A stretch of 64,000 bases of DNA from Hyphomicrobiales bacterium (GTDB lineage: Bacteria > Pseudomonadota > Alphaproteobacteria > Rhizobiales > Beijerinckiaceae). The stretch spans positions 107,242-171,241 of the forward strand of contig JAIXTP010000024.1 in NCBI GenBank assembly GCA_027483895.1, written 5' to 3'. Below the pieces are notes generated by a model. It saw only the letters and a program-made list of their open reading frames with translations, was not told the DNA's origin and ran no database searches. A program made the translations under genes and the position numbers. Below, in pieces: positions 56,564 through 64,000 of the stretch. How positions within the stretch are numbered: position 1 is the first letter of the stretch; the number at the start of each line of letters is the position of its first letter.

Positions 56564-56595
56564 GCAAGGCCGCCGGCGACCCCCGGCGGCCTTGC
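56564..56595 (+). terminator. Hairpin after the small membrane peptide
   Basis: A perfect 13-bp GC-rich stem (GCAAGGCCGCCGG with CCGGCGGCCTTGC) and a 6-base loop, 22 bases past the peptide stop. There is no T-tract, so it may be a weak terminator or an mRNA-stabilising end. Confidence 0.55.
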
Positions 56596-56756
56596 TGCGT
56601 CCGCACCCCTGCGACCGATTGCAGCACCAAGGCGGCAGGCCGGAATTTCCGCGTGTTCTCAAGCGCGTCTTTCCTCAGGACCGCCCTAGGCAGTCCGGCG
56701 AAGCACCCCCATATTGTTTTCCATAACGGGCCTTCCGCCCTCAATGACGGACGACC

Positions 56757-57716
56757 ATGGAAACGCTCTTCTCCCGTACTTCCCGCATCGCCCTGACCGC
56801 CGTTGCCGCGATCGCACTGACGATCGGCACCGTCGAAGCCCGCCCCGGCAAGGGCGGCAGCTCGGGCAGCCGCGGCAGCCAGACCTATTCGGCTCCCCCG
56901 ACCACGCAGACGGCGCCCACGCAGGCGGCGCCGATGCAGCGCTCCGTGACCCAGCCCTCGCAGGCGCAGCCCGGCATCGGCGCGGCTACGGCGGCCCAGC
57001 CCTCGCGCGGCTTCGGCATGGGCGGCATGCTCGGCGGTCTCGCCGCGGGCTTCCTCGGCGCGGGCCTGTTCGGCATGCTCTTCGGCAACGGCTTCATGAG
57101 CGGCATGGCGGGCTTCGCCGGCTTCCTCGGCCTGGTGCTGCAGATCGGCCTCGTCGCCTTCCTCGGCATGATGGCCTGGCGCTGGTACCAGCGCCGCAAT
57201 CAGCCCGCTTACGCGGAGGCGACCGCCGCTCCCGGCTCGAACCCGGCCGAACAGCCGATGGCCCGCTCGGCGCTGGGCGGGTTCGGCGGCGGCGCGCGCG
57301 GCCCCGAACCCATCAAGATCGGCGCCTCGGACTACGAGTCCTTCGAGAAGCTGCTGGCGGGCATCAACTCCGCCTATGACCGTGAGGACGTGGGCGCGCT
57401 GCGCGGCATGACCACGCCGGAAATGGCCTCCTATTTCGAGGAGGAACTGGACGCGAACGCCCGTCGCGGGGTCCGCAACCGCATCTCCGACGTGAAGCTT
57501 CTGCAAGGCGACCTCGCCGAGGCTTGGCGCGAGGGCGCGACGGAATATGCGACCGTGGCGATGCGGTTCTCGCTCGTCGACGCCACCGTCGACCGGACGA
57601 CCGGCCGTGTCGTGGAAGGCGATCTCGCCAAGCACGACGAAGCGGTCGAGATCTGGACCTTCCGCCGCGACGACGGCGGCGCTTGGACGCTCTCGGCGAT
57701 CCAGCAGACGCAGTAA
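56757..57716 (+). CDS. Tim44-like domain membrane protein
   Basis: A 319-residue protein. The N-terminus is a signal or anchor (RIALTAVAAIALTIGTVEA), followed by a Ser/Gly/Gln/Thr-Pro linker. A Gly/Met-rich hydrophobic region comes next (GFGMGGMLGGLAAGFLGAGLFGMLFGNG and a helix GFLGLVLQIGLVAFLGMMAW), then a C-terminal Tim44-like domain of about 150 residues (SDYESFEKLLAGINSAYDREDVGALRGMTTPEM; AVEIWTFRRDDGGAWTLSAIQQ). The domain resembles that of the mitochondrial import motor subunit Tim44, but bacterial members have no known import role. Followed by its own terminator. Confidence 0.88.
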   Translation: METLFSRTSRIALTAVAAIALTIGTVEARPGKGGSSGSRGSQTYSAPPTTQTAPTQAAPMQRSVTQPSQAQPGIGAATAAQPSRGFGMGGMLGGLAAGFLGAGLFGMLFGNGFMSGMAGFAGFLGLVLQIGLVAFLGMMAWRWYQRRNQPAYAEATAAPGSNPAEQPMARSALGGFGGGARGPEPIKIGASDYESFEKLLAGINSAYDREDVGALRGMTTPEMASYFEEELDANARRGVRNRISDVKLLQGDLAEAWREGATEYATVAMRFSLVDATVDRTTGRVVEGDLAKHDEAVEIWTFRRDDGGAWTLSAIQQTQ

Positions 57717-57740
57717 GCGTTGCGCTTCAGGAGTTGAAGG

Positions 57741-57771
57741 AATGCCCGGCCCAGCGCCGGGCATTTTCGTT
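57741..57771 (+). terminator. Intrinsic terminator after the Tim44-like gene
   Basis: A 10-bp stem (AATGCCCGGC with GCCGGGCATT), 5-base loop CCAGC, then TTTTCGTTTTT on plus. It lies 24 bases past the stop. Confidence 0.92.
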
Positions 57772-57797
57772 TTTGTCGGCCCGATCCGAGCCTCACT

Positions 57798-57900
57798 CCG
57801 TCATTGCGAGGAGCGCAGCGACGAAGCAATCCAGAGGGCGTCGGGCGTCGAGCGCGTTTCGGCGGCGTTCTGGATTGCTTCGCTGCGCTCGCAATGACGG
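57798..57900. repeat. REP-like palindromic repeat, copy 2 (inverted relative to copy 1)
   Basis: A 103-bp element with the same ends as copy 1 (CCGTCATTGCGAG and CTCGCAATGACGG). Here the long (39-base) arm is on the left and the short (33-base) arm on the right, so it is copy 1 in opposite orientation. The ~30-base centres also align when one is reverse-complemented (shared GGCGT, CGAG and CGGCGG blocks). It lies between the Tim44-like terminator and the moaE stop. Confidence 0.92.
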
Positions 57901-57940
57901 GGGAAAGCGTTTCTGCCTGAGCCCGATGCCCGTGCGGCGC

Positions 57941-58420
57941 TCAGCCCTGCCGCGCCGCCCACCGATCGGCCGCGGCGTCGTCTTCGGCCTTGGCCTCGAC
58001 CCAGTCGCCGCTGGTGCCGTCGACGCGGTGTTCCTTCTTCCAGAAGGGCGCGCGGGTCTTGAGATAGTCCATCAGGAACTCGCCCGCCGCGAAGGCCGCG
58101 GCGCGATGGGCGGAGGCGGTGACGACCAGCACGATGTTGCCGCCCGGCGCGATGCGGCCGTAGCGGTGGATCGCCGTGACGCCGGTCAAAGGCCAACGCC
58201 GGACCGCCTCGGCCGCGACGCGGGCGATCTCGTCCTCGGCCATGCCCGGATAATGTTCGAGTTCGAGCGCCGCCAGCGTGCCGCCTTCGTCGCGGCATAG
58301 GCCCACGAAGGTCACCACAGCGCCGATATCGGCCCGCCCGGACGTCAGCCGAGCGATTTCGGCCGAAACGTCGAAGTCTTCGGCCCGGATATCGACGAAG
58401 GGAACGACGGCACCGCTCAT
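57941..58420 (-). CDS. moaE: Molybdopterin synthase catalytic subunit MoaE
   Basis: The large subunit of molybdopterin synthase, which inserts the two dithiolene sulfurs into cyclic pyranopterin using MoaD-thiocarboxylate. The 159-residue protein has GAVVTFVGLCRDE, LELEHYPGMAEDEI, IHRYGRIAPGGNIVLVVTASAHR, and the catalytic Lys region in LKTRAPFWKKEHR. It begins 1 base after the moaD stop, an obligatory pair. Last gene of uvrC-pgsA-moaD-moaE. Confidence 0.96.
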   Translation of the reverse strand: MSGAVVPFVDIRAEDFDVSAEIARLTSGRADIGAVVTFVGLCRDEGGTLAALELEHYPGMAEDEIARVAAEAVRRWPLTGVTAIHRYGRIAPGGNIVLVVTASAHRAAAFAAGEFLMDYLKTRAPFWKKEHRVDGTSGDWVEAKAEDDAAADRWAARQG

Positions 58421-58421
58421 C

Positions 58422-58676
58422 TCAACCCCCGGTCATGGGCGGGAAGAAGGCGATTTCCCGCGCTCCGGCGACCGGCGTGTCGGGCTTCACATGCTTCTTG
58501 TCGATCGCCGCCCGGACGATGTCCGGATTTTCGAAGGCATAGGCGTATTCCTCGCCGCGGCCCGCAAGCCAGCGCGCGAGATCCGCCACGGTCAGGACCC
58601 CGGCCGGAAGCGCCAGTTCTTCCTCGGGCTTGCCGATCCGCTCGCGCACCCAGGCGAAATAGACGAGCTTGGTCAT
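58422..58676 (-). CDS. moaD: Molybdopterin synthase sulfur-carrier subunit MoaD
   Basis: An 84-residue ubiquitin-fold sulfur carrier ending in the required Gly-Gly (FFPPMTGG), which MoeB adenylates and which then carries the thiocarboxylate to MoaE. The family pattern LVYFAWVRERIGKPEEEL is at the start. ATG 58676 is preferred because GGAGG lies 5 bases upstream; the GTG one codon earlier is too close to it. It follows pgsA by 24 bases. Confidence 0.94.
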   Translation of the reverse strand: MTKLVYFAWVRERIGKPEEELALPAGVLTVADLARWLAGRGEEYAYAFENPDIVRAAIDKKHVKPDTPVAGAREIAFFPPMTGG

Positions 58677-58700
58677 CACGGCCTCCGACGGCGCCGGGGC

Positions 58701-59300
58701 TCAGCCCTCGTGATCCACGATATGGCCGATCCCCGCGCGGAAATAATCGTACCCCGTATAAAGGGTCAGAAGCGCGGCGATCCAGAGCAGACCGAGGCCG
58801 ATCGTCACGGTGCCGGGCAGCACCGTCTCGCCGGCGGGCCCGGCGATGAGGAAGCCGACGGCCACGAGCTGAAGCGCGGTCTTCCATTTCGCGACCCGCG
58901 TGACCGGGACGCTGACGCGCAGCTCGGCCAGGAATTCGCGCAGACCCGAGACGAGGATCTCGCGGCTCAGGATGACGATGGCGGCCCACAGGCTCCATCC
59001 GCGGATGGTCCCGTCGGCCACGAGCATCAGGAGACAGGCCGCGACCAGGAGCTTGTCCGCGATGGGATCCAGCATCCGGCCGAGCGCCGATTGCTGCGAC
59101 CAAGCCCGCGCGAGCCAACCGTCGAAGAAGTCCGTGATGGCGGCGGCGACGAAGATGCCGAGCGCGATCCAACGCATGGATCCCTCGTTCGGCCAGAACA
59201 GACAGCCGACCACCCCCGGAACCGCCACGACGCGGCCGTAGGTGAGAAGGTTCGGGAGGCTGAACGGGCCCGCCCGCCTGGCGTTCGAAGCGAGGGTCAT
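58701..59300 (-). CDS. pgsA: CDP-diacylglycerol-glycerol-3-phosphate 3-phosphatidyltransferase PgsA
   Basis: PgsA makes phosphatidylglycerol phosphate, the committed step to phosphatidylglycerol and cardiolipin, in the inner membrane. The 199-residue protein has the CDP-alcohol phosphotransferase motif DG-x2-AR-x8-G-x3-D-x3-D (DGWLARAWSQQSALGRMLDP followed by IAD) and about five helices. Start ATG 59300 (MTLASNARRAGPFSLPNLLT) fits the family. It follows uvrC, as in many Proteobacteria, by 76 bases. Confidence 0.96.
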   Translation of the reverse strand: MTLASNARRAGPFSLPNLLTYGRVVAVPGVVGCLFWPNEGSMRWIALGIFVAAAITDFFDGWLARAWSQQSALGRMLDPIADKLLVAACLLMLVADGTIRGWSLWAAIVILSREILVSGLREFLAELRVSVPVTRVAKWKTALQLVAVGFLIAGPAGETVLPGTVTIGLGLLWIAALLTLYTGYDYFRAGIGHIVDHEG

Positions 59301-59376
59301 GTGAGCGAGAAACCATATCGGCGCACGCAACGTCAACGGACGAAACCGCGCGGCGGCTCGGCTTTTGCGTCGAGGC

Positions 59377-61380
59377 TCAACGCCCTTCGTGGAAGAAGTC
59401 GTAGACCGTCCGCGCCGTCGCCATGTTGACGCCCGGCGCTTTGGCCAGATCCTCGAGCGAGGCGCGCGACACGGCCTTGGCGGTTCCGAAATGGAGCAGC
59501 AGCGCGCGCTTGCGCGCCGGGCCGATCCCGGGGATCTCGTCCAGCGGCGATTTCGTGAATTCGCGCTTGCGCTTGGCCCGGTGGGTGCCGATAGCGAAGC
59601 GGTGCGCCTCGTCGCGCAGGCGCTGGACGAAATAGAGCGCCGGGTCGCGCGGCGGGAGCCGGAACGGCTCGCGCCCGGGAACGATGAAGGTCTCCCGTCC
59701 CGCATCGCGGTCGACGCCCTTCGCCACGCCGACCAGCGGAACGCCCGTGATTCCGAGTTCGTCGAGCACCGAGCGCGCGACTTCGAGCTGTCCCTTGCCG
59801 CCGTCGATCAGCACCAGATCGGGCCAGGCGGGCATCGTCTCGTCGTCCGCACCCTCGGGGGCGGCGTCGCGCGGCGCCTCCTTGGCGAGACGCGAGAAGC
59901 GGCGCTGCAGCACCTCCCGCATCATCGCGTAATCGTCGCCGGGGGTCAGTTCGGTCGAGCGGATGTTGAATGTGCGGTAATGCGCCTTGGAGAAGCCGCT
60001 CGACCCCGCCACCACCATCGCGCCGACGGCATTCGTGCCCATGATGTGGGAGTTGTCGTAGACCTCGACCCGGCGGATCGGCCCGTCGATGCCGAAAGCG
60101 GCACCGAGCGAGGCGAGCAGGGATTTCTGCGACGAGGACTCCGAGAGGCGCCGTCCCAAGGCCTCGCGGGCGTTCTGCAGCGCGTGCTCGACGAGATCGC
60201 GCTTCTCGCCGCGCTTGGGCGTCGTGATCTCGACCTTGAAGCCCGCGCGCAGGCTCAGGGCCTCGCAGAGAAGGTCGGCATCCTCGACCTCGTGCGACAG
60301 CAGCACGAGGCGCGGCGGCGGCTTGTCGTCATAGAATTGCGCGATGAACTGGGAGAGGATCTCTTCCGAGGGCAGTGATTTGTCCGCCTTCGGGAAATAG
60401 GCCCGATTGCCCCAGTTCTGGTGATTGCGGAAAAAGAAGACCTGAACGGAGAACTGACCCGCCTCCTCATGCAGGGCGAAGACGTCGGCCTCCTCGACGG
60501 ATTGCGGGTTGATGTCCTGCGAGGCCTGCACCGCCGAAAGCGCGGCCAGACGATCGCGGCAGCGCGCGGCCGTCTCGAATTCCAGCGCCTCGGCGGCCGC
60601 CTGCATGTCGGCCGCGAGCTGCGTCTTCACGTCGGTGGAGCGGCCGCGCAGGAAATCCCGCGCCTGTTGCGCGAGGCGCGCATATTCCACATGGCCGACC
60701 TCGCCCGTGCAGGGCCCGGCGCAGCGCTTGATCTGGTGGAGCAGGCAGGGGCGCGTGCGGTTTTCGTAATAGCTGTCCGAGCAGGTGCGCAGCAGGAAGG
60801 CGCGCTGCAGCGCGGTGATCGTCCTGTTGACCGCCCAGACGCTCGCGAAGGGGCCGAAATAGTCGCCCGGCCGATTGCGCGCGCCGCGATGCTTGGTGAG
60901 CTGCGGGGAGACGTGATCCCCCGTGATGAGGATGTAGGGGAAGGATTTGTCGTCGCGCAGCAGCACGTTGAAGCGCGGCTTCAGCTGCTTGATGAGATTG
61001 GCTTCGAGAAGAAGCGCCTCGGTCTCCGTCGCGGTGGTGACGAATTCCATCGCCGAGGTTTCGGAGATCATCCGCGCGATGCGGTTCGTATGCCCGGTGC
61101 CGCGGACATAGGACGCCACGCGCTTCTTCAGGCTCTTCGCCTTGCCGACATAGAGCACCTCGCCCGCGGCATCGAACATGCGGTAGACGCCCGGCGCATT
61201 GGGCAAGGTCTGCTGGAAGCTCCGGATCACCTCCGTTCCGGCGGCAAGGCGCGCCGGCGTCTCGGCGGGGTCGAAGACGATCTCCTCTTCCTCCGCGAGC
61301 GGAAGCGCCTCGTCGACCTCGTCTTCGAGAACGTCGTCGGGGAGATCGGGACCCTGCGATGAGGAGGGAGGACGGCTCAT
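59377..61380 (-). CDS. uvrC: Excinuclease ABC subunit UvrC
   Basis: UvrC makes both incisions in nucleotide excision repair. The 667-residue protein has an acidic N-terminal extension (about 1-45), the GIY-YIG 3' nuclease domain ([20 protein letters not shown], with the loop KRVASYVRG), and the UVR domain that binds UvrB ([25 protein letters not shown]). The RNase H-like 5' nuclease domain ([36 protein letters not shown]) and C-terminal helix-hairpin-helix ([18 protein letters not shown]) follow. ATG 61380 has GGAGGGAGG upstream. uvrB lies 26 kb away. First gene of the uvrC-pgsA-moaD-moaE run. Confidence 0.97.
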   Translation of the reverse strand: MSRPPSSSQGPDLPDDVLEDEVDEALPLAEEEEIVFDPAETPARLAAGTEVIRSFQQTLPNAPGVYRMFDAAGEVLYVGKAKSLKKRVASYVRGTGHTNRIARMISETSAMEFVTTATETEALLLEANLIKQLKPRFNVLLRDDKSFPYILITGDHVSPQLTKHRGARNRPGDYFGPFASVWAVNRTITALQRAFLLRTCSDSYYENRTRPCLLHQIKRCAGPCTGEVGHVEYARLAQQARDFLRGRSTDVKTQLAADMQAAAEALEFETAARCRDRLAALSAVQASQDINPQSVEEADVFALHEEAGQFSVQVFFFRNHQNWGNRAYFPKADKSLPSEEILSQFIAQFYDDKPPPRLVLLSHEVEDADLLCEALSLRAGFKVEITTPKRGEKRDLVEHALQNAREALGRRLSESSSQKSLLASLGAAFGIDGPIRRVEVYDNSHIMGTNAVGAMVVAGSSGFSKAHYRTFNIRSTELTPGDDYAMMREVLQRRFSRLAKEAPRDAAPEGADDETMPAWPDLVLIDGGKGQLEVARSVLDELGITGVPLVGVAKGVDRDAGRETFIVPGREPFRLPPRDPALYFVQRLRDEAHRFAIGTHRAKRKREFTKSPLDEIPGIGPARKRALLLHFGTAKAVSRASLEDLAKAPGVNMATARTVYDFFHEGR

Positions 61381-61461
61381 GATCGAGGATGTAGGCCTTC
61401 CGCGGCGTGCGGGAAAGGCCGCGCGCGCCCGACTGGACCCCGTCTCCACCGCCCTTTATCA

Positions 61462-61938
61462 ATGGGCGCGAAACGTCGGCTCGGGACGAGGACTTCGGAT
61501 TTGGGGGAACGCTTCATCGCAGGACTGCGCGGACTGACGGCCGCCGCCGCGATCGTGACGATTCTCGCCGGCTGCCGGACCGTCTCCGCGCCGGGCGTTC
61601 CGATCCGTCTGTCGGGCCTCGACGGCGTGCCGATCGAGCGGGTCGAGACCGTGATCGAGGCGATCGAGAAAGACCTCAAGACGCATGCGATCGAGCGCGT
61701 CGAGGACGGCGCGCGCTATCACCTGCAGGGGCATCTCGGCATTTCGGAACGCGAGGACGGTCGCCGGCTCGCCTTCGTCTGGGACATCTTCGACGCGGAG
61801 CGCACCCGCGTGCGCCGCATTTCCGCGGAGACCGCCACCGCCTCGACCACGGTGTCCGAGGCGTCCGACGCCGAGATCGGCACCGTTTCGACCAAGGCCA
61901 TGGACGAAGTGGCCGCCTTCCTCGCCGAGCAGCGCTGA
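61462..61938 (+). CDS. Putative lipoprotein of unknown function
   Basis: A 158-residue protein with a lipoprotein signal: basic head (MGAKRRLGTRTS), hydrophobic stretch (LTAAAAIVTILAG) and Cys at about residue 38. The mature part, about 120 residues, is predicted alpha/beta (VETVIEAIEKDLKTHAIERVEDGARYHLQGHLGIS; LAFVWDIFDAERTRVRRIS) and matches no family I recognise. The start is uncertain: no good ribosome site is seen, and a TTG at 61501 would give a shorter signal. It is divergent from uvrC by 81 bases and convergent with the MaoC pair. Confidence 0.68.
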   Translation: MGAKRRLGTRTSDLGERFIAGLRGLTAAAAIVTILAGCRTVSAPGVPIRLSGLDGVPIERVETVIEAIEKDLKTHAIERVEDGARYHLQGHLGISEREDGRRLAFVWDIFDAERTRVRRISAETATASTTVSEASDAEIGTVSTKAMDEVAAFLAEQR

Positions 61939-61942
61939 ACGC

Positions 61943-62425
61943 TCAGGCTCCCGGGCGCCGCTCCAGAAACGCCACGCTGACGAATTCGAAGACGCGCTCG
62001 CCGTCCTGGTTCTCGGCCCAGTTGAAGCGCTCGACCAGCCCCCATCCCGGCCGAGAGGCCGAGGGCCGCGCGGACATGATGCGGCCGCGATAGGTGAGCG
62101 TGTCGCCGGGACGCACCGGACGCAGCCATTTCAGCTCGCGGAATCCTGGGGAAGGGCCGCGCTGGGCGCTCGGCCGGCCCGCGGCGCGGTCGGCGGCGTC
62201 GAGTCGCTGCTGATGGGCGACATAGACCTTCATCCACACGGCGGCCGTATGCCAGCCCGAGGCGACGAGTCCGCCGAAATGCGTCTTCCGCCCCTCCTCC
62301 TCGTCGAGATGGAAGCGCTGCGGATCATACGCCGCGGCGAAGCGCTTGATGTCTTCCGCCGTGAACGTGTAGGCGCCGTATTCGACCTCCTCGCCGATCA
62401 CGAGATCCTCGAGATAGGCGCTCAT
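61943..62425 (-). CDS. MaoC-like dehydratase/hydratase (second of a pair)
   Basis: A 160-residue protein with a single hot-dog fold of the MaoC dehydratase type: ITAED-like DIKRFAAAYDPQRFHLDEEEGRKTHFGGLVASGWHTAAVW, with the Asp and His of the hydratase site, then LKWLRPVRPGDTLTYRGRI. Such proteins hydrate enoyl-CoA thioesters. Its ATG overlaps the stop of the upstream paralog (ATGA), and the two are about the same length, so they could form a heterodimer. Confidence 0.88.
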   Translation of the reverse strand: MSAYLEDLVIGEEVEYGAYTFTAEDIKRFAAAYDPQRFHLDEEEGRKTHFGGLVASGWHTAAVWMKVYVAHQQRLDAADRAAGRPSAQRGPSPGFRELKWLRPVRPGDTLTYRGRIMSARPSASRPGWGLVERFNWAENQDGERVFEFVSVAFLERRPGA

Positions 62426-62886
62426 GCTGGCTCTCCCGGCACTCGACGGCCGAACATCACGCCGCAGCGCTGTTCGAGCACCACCTCGCCCTTCCCGTTC
62501 AGAAGCTCGAACCGGAAATCGACGAAGCCGCGGTCGGGCTTCGTCCGCGAGGGACGGGCCGCGAGAACCGTATGTCGGGCGGACAGCACGTCGCCGGGGC
62601 GGATCGGCCGCAGCCACTTCACCTCGTCGATGCCGCCCGCTCCCATGCCCGAGGAGTTCAGGATGAAGCCTTCCGCGACGATCTTCATGAGGATGCCGCA
62701 GCCGTGCCAGCCGGAGGCGCCGAGCCCTCCGAGCAGCGAAGCCGCGCCCGCGTTCTCGTCGAGATGCATCGGCTGCGGGTCGTATTCCGCGGCGAAGGCG
62801 ACGATCTCCTCGCGGGTCACCTCGTAGCGCCCGTATTCCCGCACGTCGCCGGGAACGAGATCCTCGAAATGGATCCTGTCGGTCAT
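62422..62886 (-). CDS. MaoC-like dehydratase/hydratase (first of a pair)
   Basis: A 154-residue hot-dog protein closely parallel to its downstream neighbour: EEIVAFAAEYDPQPMHLDENAGAASLLGGLGASGWHGCGILMK, then VKWLRPIRPGDVLSARHTV. The catalytic Asp and His are in place. Paired MaoC genes occur beside ychF in many Hyphomicrobiales. An enoyl-CoA hydratase role is inferred; the substrate is unknown. It follows ychF on the minus strand with 19 bases between. Confidence 0.88.
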   Translation of the reverse strand: MTDRIHFEDLVPGDVREYGRYEVTREEIVAFAAEYDPQPMHLDENAGAASLLGGLGASGWHGCGILMKIVAEGFILNSSGMGAGGIDEVKWLRPIRPGDVLSARHTVLAARPSRTKPDRGFVDFRFELLNGKGEVVLEQRCGVMFGRRVPGEPA

Positions 62887-62905
62887 CGCCCGCAGCGTCC
62901 GCGCG

Positions 62906-64000
62906 TCAGTTCGCGAAGCGGAAATGCAGGACGTCGCCGTCCGCCACCACGTAATCCTTGCCTTCGAGCCGGAACTTGCCGGCTTCGCGCGCGCCCGCCT
63001 CGCCCTTGCAGGCCATGTAGTCGCCGAAGGCGATCGTCTCGGCCCGGATGAAGCCCTTCTCGAAATCCGTATGGATCACGCCCGCCGCCTGCGGCGCCTT
63101 GGTGCCCTTGGTGATCGTCCAGGCACGGGCCTCCTTCGGGCCCACGGTGAAATAGGTCAGCAGGTCGAGGAGTTCGTAGCCCGCGCGGATCACGCGGTTG
63201 AGGCCGGGCTCGTCGAGGCCCACGGCTTCCAGATAGTCCTTCTGGTCCGCGGGCTCCATGACCGCGATCTCGCTCTCGATCTGCGCGGAGACGACGACCG
63301 CCTTCGCGCCCTCCTCCGCCGCGCGGGCGAAGACCTTGGCGGAGAAACCGTTGCCGTCATGCGCGGACGCTTCCTCGACGTTGCACACATAGAGCACGGG
63401 CTTTGCCGTCAGCAGGTTGAGCATGCGGAAGGCGCGGTCTTCCTCGTTCGAGCGCTCGACGAGGCGCGCGGGCTTGCCGTCGCGCAGCAGCACGAGGCAG
63501 CGCTCCATGAGCCCGACCTGCTCCTTGGCGTCCTTGTCGCCGCTCTTGGCCTTCTTCTCGAGCGGCGCGATGCGCTTTTCGAGGCTTTCGAGGTCGGCGA
63601 GCATCAGCTCGGTCTCGATGGTCTCGATGTCGGCGATCGGGTCGATGCGGCCCTCGACATGGGTGATGTCGCCGTTCTCGAAGCAGCGCACGACATGGCA
63701 GATCGCATCCACCTCGCGGATATTGGCGAGGAACTGGTTGCCGAGGCCCTCGCCCTTCGACGCGCCGCGCACGATGCCCGCGATGTCGACGAAGGTAATG
63801 CGGGTCGGGATGATCTGGGCGGAACCGGCGATTTCCGCCAAGCCGTCGAGCCGGGCGTCGGGCACGGCGACGTCGCCCACATTCGGCTCGATGGTGCAGA
63901 ACGGATAATTCGCCGCCTGCGCCGCCGCCGTCTGGGTGAGCGCGTTGAAGAGGGTCGACTTGCCGACGTTCGGCAGGCCGACGATGCCGCATTTGAAGCC
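62906..64000 (-). CDS. ychF: Redox-regulated ATPase YchF/OLA1 (start codon outside window)
   Basis: YchF is an Obg-like P-loop protein that prefers ATP to GTP and binds ribosomes; it is linked to stress and oxidative responses. The 364 visible residues begin GFKCGIVGLPNVGKSTLFNAL (P-loop), so only the initial Met is missing. The G3 region is VDIAGIVRGASKGEGLGNQFL. The middle coiled coil (DLESLEKRIAPLEKKAKSGDKDAKEQ) and the C-terminal TGS domain (TYFTVGPKEARAWTITKGTKAPQAAG) are intact. The place of the G4 specificity motif NKxD is NVEE, as in ATP-using YchF. Confidence 0.97.
   Translation of the reverse strand, partial: GFKCGIVGLPNVGKSTLFNALTQTAAAQAANYPFCTIEPNVGDVAVPDARLDGLAEIAGSAQIIPTRITFVDIAGIVRGASKGEGLGNQFLANIREVDAICHVVRCFENGDITHVEGRIDPIADIETIETELMLADLESLEKRIAPLEKKAKSGDKDAKEQVGLMERCLVLLRDGKPARLVERSNEEDRAFRMLNLLTAKPVLYVCNVEEASAHDGNGFSAKVFARAAEEGAKAVVVSAQIESEIAVMEPADQKDYLEAVGLDEPGLNRVIRAGYELLDLLTYFTVGPKEARAWTITKGTKAPQAAGVIHTDFEKGFIRAETIAFGDYMACKGEAGAREAGKFRLEGKDYVVADGDVLHFRFAN

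Overview
This 64 kb window is GC-rich chromosomal DNA from an alphaproteobacterium, most likely of the order Hyphomicrobiales (Rhizobiales). The signs are a Usg-family protein, DUF3422, DUF992 and DUF486 proteins, Omp25/31-type barrel proteins, an extensin-like lipoprotein, a UvrB with a long N-terminal extension, and a DnaG that has lost its zinc ligands. Bacteriochlorophyll genes (bchI, bchD, bchE, bchJ) and a cytochrome c2-like fragment upstream of bchI make it a phototroph: a purple bacterium or an aerobic anoxygenic phototroph. The genus cannot be fixed from this window. I see no rRNA, tRNA, insertion sequence, prophage, CRISPR array or replication origin.

Layout. 0-3 kb: end of a cytochrome c2, then overlapping bchI-bchD (Mg-chelatase). 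3-6.4 kb, minus strand: an EAL phosphodiesterase, a small unknown protein and a DUF3422 membrane protein. 6.5-10.7 kb, minus: dnaG-rpoD. 10.8-13.1 kb: bchE-bchJ, divergent from dnaG. 13.1-20.1 kb: yqeY, then carA and carB, separated by a small cytochrome c, a methyltransferase and a GtrA protein. 20.2-29 kb: greA, a lipoprotein, an Lrp regulator, an ELM1-family protein, trxB-lysR, a sugar dehydrogenase, a GT87-type membrane protein, an aspartate aminotransferase and DUF992. 29-36.6 kb: an outer-membrane barrel, a divergent EF-G paralog, DUF486, uvrB, a MarR protein and usg. 36.7-40.4 kb: ilvE divergent from a marR-response regulator-histidine kinase operon, with a clear dyad in the shared promoter. 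40.4-46.9 kb: ybjN-proC-tetR-csaA (minus), ubiK, lgt-midA-pgeF (plus) and an SDR. 47-51.3 kb: two barrel proteins, a GST, a cold-shock protein, rlmJ and a periplasmic RNase T2. 51.4-58 kb: a fused HyuA-HyuB/5-oxoprolinase, then an extensin-like lipoprotein, a 27-residue membrane peptide and a Tim44-like protein lying between two mutually inverted ~100 bp palindromic repeats. 58-64 kb: uvrC-pgsA-moaD-moaE, a lipoprotein, two MaoC-like hydratases and ychF, cut by the window edge just after its missing start codon.

How it fits together. BchI and BchD insert Mg into protoporphyrin IX. BchE closes ring E without oxygen, and BchJ is an accessory of the same pathway. The cytochrome c2 could re-reduce the photosynthetic reaction centre. 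Most of the rest is housekeeping: replication and transcription start-up, pyrimidine/arginine precursor synthesis, redox balance, excision repair, phospholipid and molybdopterin synthesis, lipoprotein maturation. The least explained parts are regulatory and structural: the 37.74 kb operator, a TTACG/CGTAA motif recurring near two barrel genes and cspA, an orphan minus-strand terminator at 32.1 kb, and the inverted repeat pair at 55.1/57.8 kb. I found no convincing wholly new multi-gene system.
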